From Acetobacter indonesiensis (GTDB lineage: Bacteria; Pseudomonadota; Alphaproteobacteria; Acetobacterales; Acetobacteraceae): DNA of 64,000 bases. The stretch lies in assembly GCF_000963945.1 (NCBI RefSeq), contig NZ_BAMW01000050.1, positions 62,001-126,000 of the forward strand, written 5' to 3'. The notes below the pieces were generated by a model. The model searched no databases and had not been told where the DNA came from. It saw only the letters and a list, made by a program, of their open reading frames with translations. Position numbers and translations under genes: made by a program. Positions 62,929 through 64,000 of this stretch are shown in pieces; positions within the stretch are counted from its first letter, which is position 1; every line of letters starts with the position of its first letter.

Positions 62929-64000
62929 TCAACTTTCCGGTGATAAATGCCCCGGTGAGGGAGGGGGAACCGGATGAGGGGCCACATGCATGGTTTCACC
63001 CCGCCAATCGACCCGCGTACCGCTGGCACTTCCCACCATAATGGCCGCAGACAGCCAGTCGCGTGCCGGTAAAAGCAGCAAAGGCCATACAAACCGTATG
63101 CCTACAGTGCGGTCCACAATCAGGGCGGTGACCATGCGCAGGCCCCATACCCCAAAAAAGAGCAGACACGCCCACAGGGCATGCGGCTGAAACAAAAACG
63201 CCAGAGACGCCCAGAAAAGGGGAAGCTGGATAGACGACGCTGCATAGCCTGCCGGGGCCAGAGTGCAGACAGTTCTGCCCCACCGCAGTTCATGTGACAG
63301 CAGTTCAGACGCGTTGCGCTCTGCAATGGTTGTCCATGTCAGGCAGTCAGCAATGGTGATGTCGTAGCCTTGCTGGCGCACCAGACGGCCCAGAACGGCA
63401 TCATCCGCAACGTGGGGCAGCAGGGCTTCAAGGCCGCCGACAGCCTGAAGCATCTCGCGTGTCAGGGCCATGGTTGCACCAAGACAATCCTGCCTGCCCA
63501 GATAGCGGGAGAGAATGACACCTGGTAGAAAATTATGGTTGATCTGACAGGCGGCCAGCATCTGAACAAACGTAGGCGCAGATGGCAGCCCCGCATACAG
63601 CGTCGTCACCAGTCCTGTGCGGGGCTTGTGCAGCGCGCTGACAATGTGCAGCAAATAGTCGGGCCGCACGTGAATATCAGAGTCGGAAATGACGAGGATA
63701 TCGTGCTTGGCGTAGGGCAGGATATTCATCAGATTGCTGATTTTGCGGTTCATCCCATGCACTACGGGATTGACCACAATCTGCATATCAAGGTGAGGAT
63801 GTCGCTGCTGCAAGCGGTGGACGATGCCAATGGCCGCGTCATTATCATCCCGCACGCCGAACAGAATCTGAAGGTGCGGATAATTCTGGGTGCAGAAACT
63901 TTCCAATGCTTCTTCAAGCAAAGGTTCGTCTCCGTATAGCGGCTTTAGCACCGTAACGGGGGGGAGCGGGTTTAACGTAACCGGCTTTCGTTCCTGCTTA
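62929..64000 (-). CDS. hpnI: Hopanoid biosynthesis glycosyltransferase HpnI, 5' end cut by the window
   Basis: Family-2 glycosyltransferase that adds N-acetylglucosamine to bacteriohopanetetrol. The frame is open to the right edge, so the gene begins outside; the visible part starts ...PPVTVLKPLYGDEPLLEEALESFCTQNYPHLQILFGVRD. DSD in ILVISDSDIHVRPDYL is the metal motif, and GCLGATMALTREMLQAVGGLEAL plus RWGRT fit the ceramide-glucosyltransferase-like family. Membrane segments are present near the C-terminal end. It heads the hpnI-hpnJ-hpnK set. Confidence 0.93.
   Translation of the reverse strand, partial: KQERKPVTLNPLPPVTVLKPLYGDEPLLEEALESFCTQNYPHLQILFGVRDDNDAAIGIVHRLQQRHPHLDMQIVVNPVVHGMNRKISNLMNILPYAKHDILVISDSDIHVRPDYLLHIVSALHKPRTGLVTTLYAGLPSAPTFVQMLAACQINHNFLPGVILSRYLGRQDCLGATMALTREMLQAVGGLEALLPHVADDAVLGRLVRQQGYDITIADCLTWTTIAERNASELLSHELRWGRTVCTLAPAGYAASSIQLPLFWASLAFLFQPHALWACLLFFGVWGLRMVTALIVDRTVGIRFVWPLLLLPARDWLSAAIMVGSASGTRVDWRGETMHVAPHPVPPPSPGHLSPES

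Overview
The window is chromosomal DNA of an acetic acid bacterium (Acetobacteraceae, most like Acetobacter). The support is a complete pqqABCDE operon, the hopanoid genes hpnI-hpnJ-hpnK, a gluconate permease, an OprB-type porin, a lactate-to-acetoin gene set, and moderate GC content. Most genes are ordinary single-copy ones. No rRNA, tRNA, insertion sequence or prophage could be supported.

Layout. 1-2.6 kb: the start of htpG (cut by the window edge), a DUF333 lipoprotein and a GntP permease. 2.7-3.2 kb: a type I-E-like CRISPR array (7 repeats). 3.2-5.7 kb: an outer-membrane barrel protein divergent from a dicarboxylate/amino-acid symporter. 5.9-9.25 kb: pqqE, pqqD, pqqC, pqqB and pqqA on the minus strand. 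9.6-13.3 kb: a three-gene surface-glycan set (flippase, ELM1-like protein, family-2 glycosyltransferase). 13.4-15.1 kb: a Pro/Thr-rich lipoprotein and a second CRISPR array (5 repeats) with nearly the same leader. No cas gene is present. 15.2-21 kb: a run of small envelope proteins with a methionine sulfoxide reductase. 21-23.7 kb: an AT-richer stretch with a flavin reductase and a membrane-anchored Mrr-like nuclease.

23.8-36.4 kb: general metabolism (AcuI-like reductase, SDR, argC, mazG, cation antiporter, gabT with a LysR regulator, aminopeptidase, EipB). At 32.4-32.64 kb lies a 39-codon membrane-peptide ORF followed by three consecutive strong hairpins, the last a terminator. 36.4-45.1 kb: translation and housekeeping genes (aspS, threonine aldolase, rplY-pth-ychF, proA-nadD-rsfS-rlmH).

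45.2-53.3 kb: an orphan STN-domain protein, a sulfurtransferase, then a LysR regulator divergent from acetolactate decarboxylase, a benzoylformate-decarboxylase-like ThDP enzyme and lutABC. Together these suggest lactate -> pyruvate -> C4 product metabolism. 53.5-64 kb: flavin reductase, LprI-like protein, GST, murA, dcd, an OprB porin, and hpnK-hpnJ-hpnI, with hpnI cut by the right edge.

The points most worth a second look are the structured RNA with its micro-ORF near 32.5 kb, the membrane-tethered nuclease near 23 kb, the cas-less twin CRISPR arrays with a self-complementary spacer, the perfect palindrome over the LysR start near 47.57 kb, and a possible AUA start codon for rsfS.
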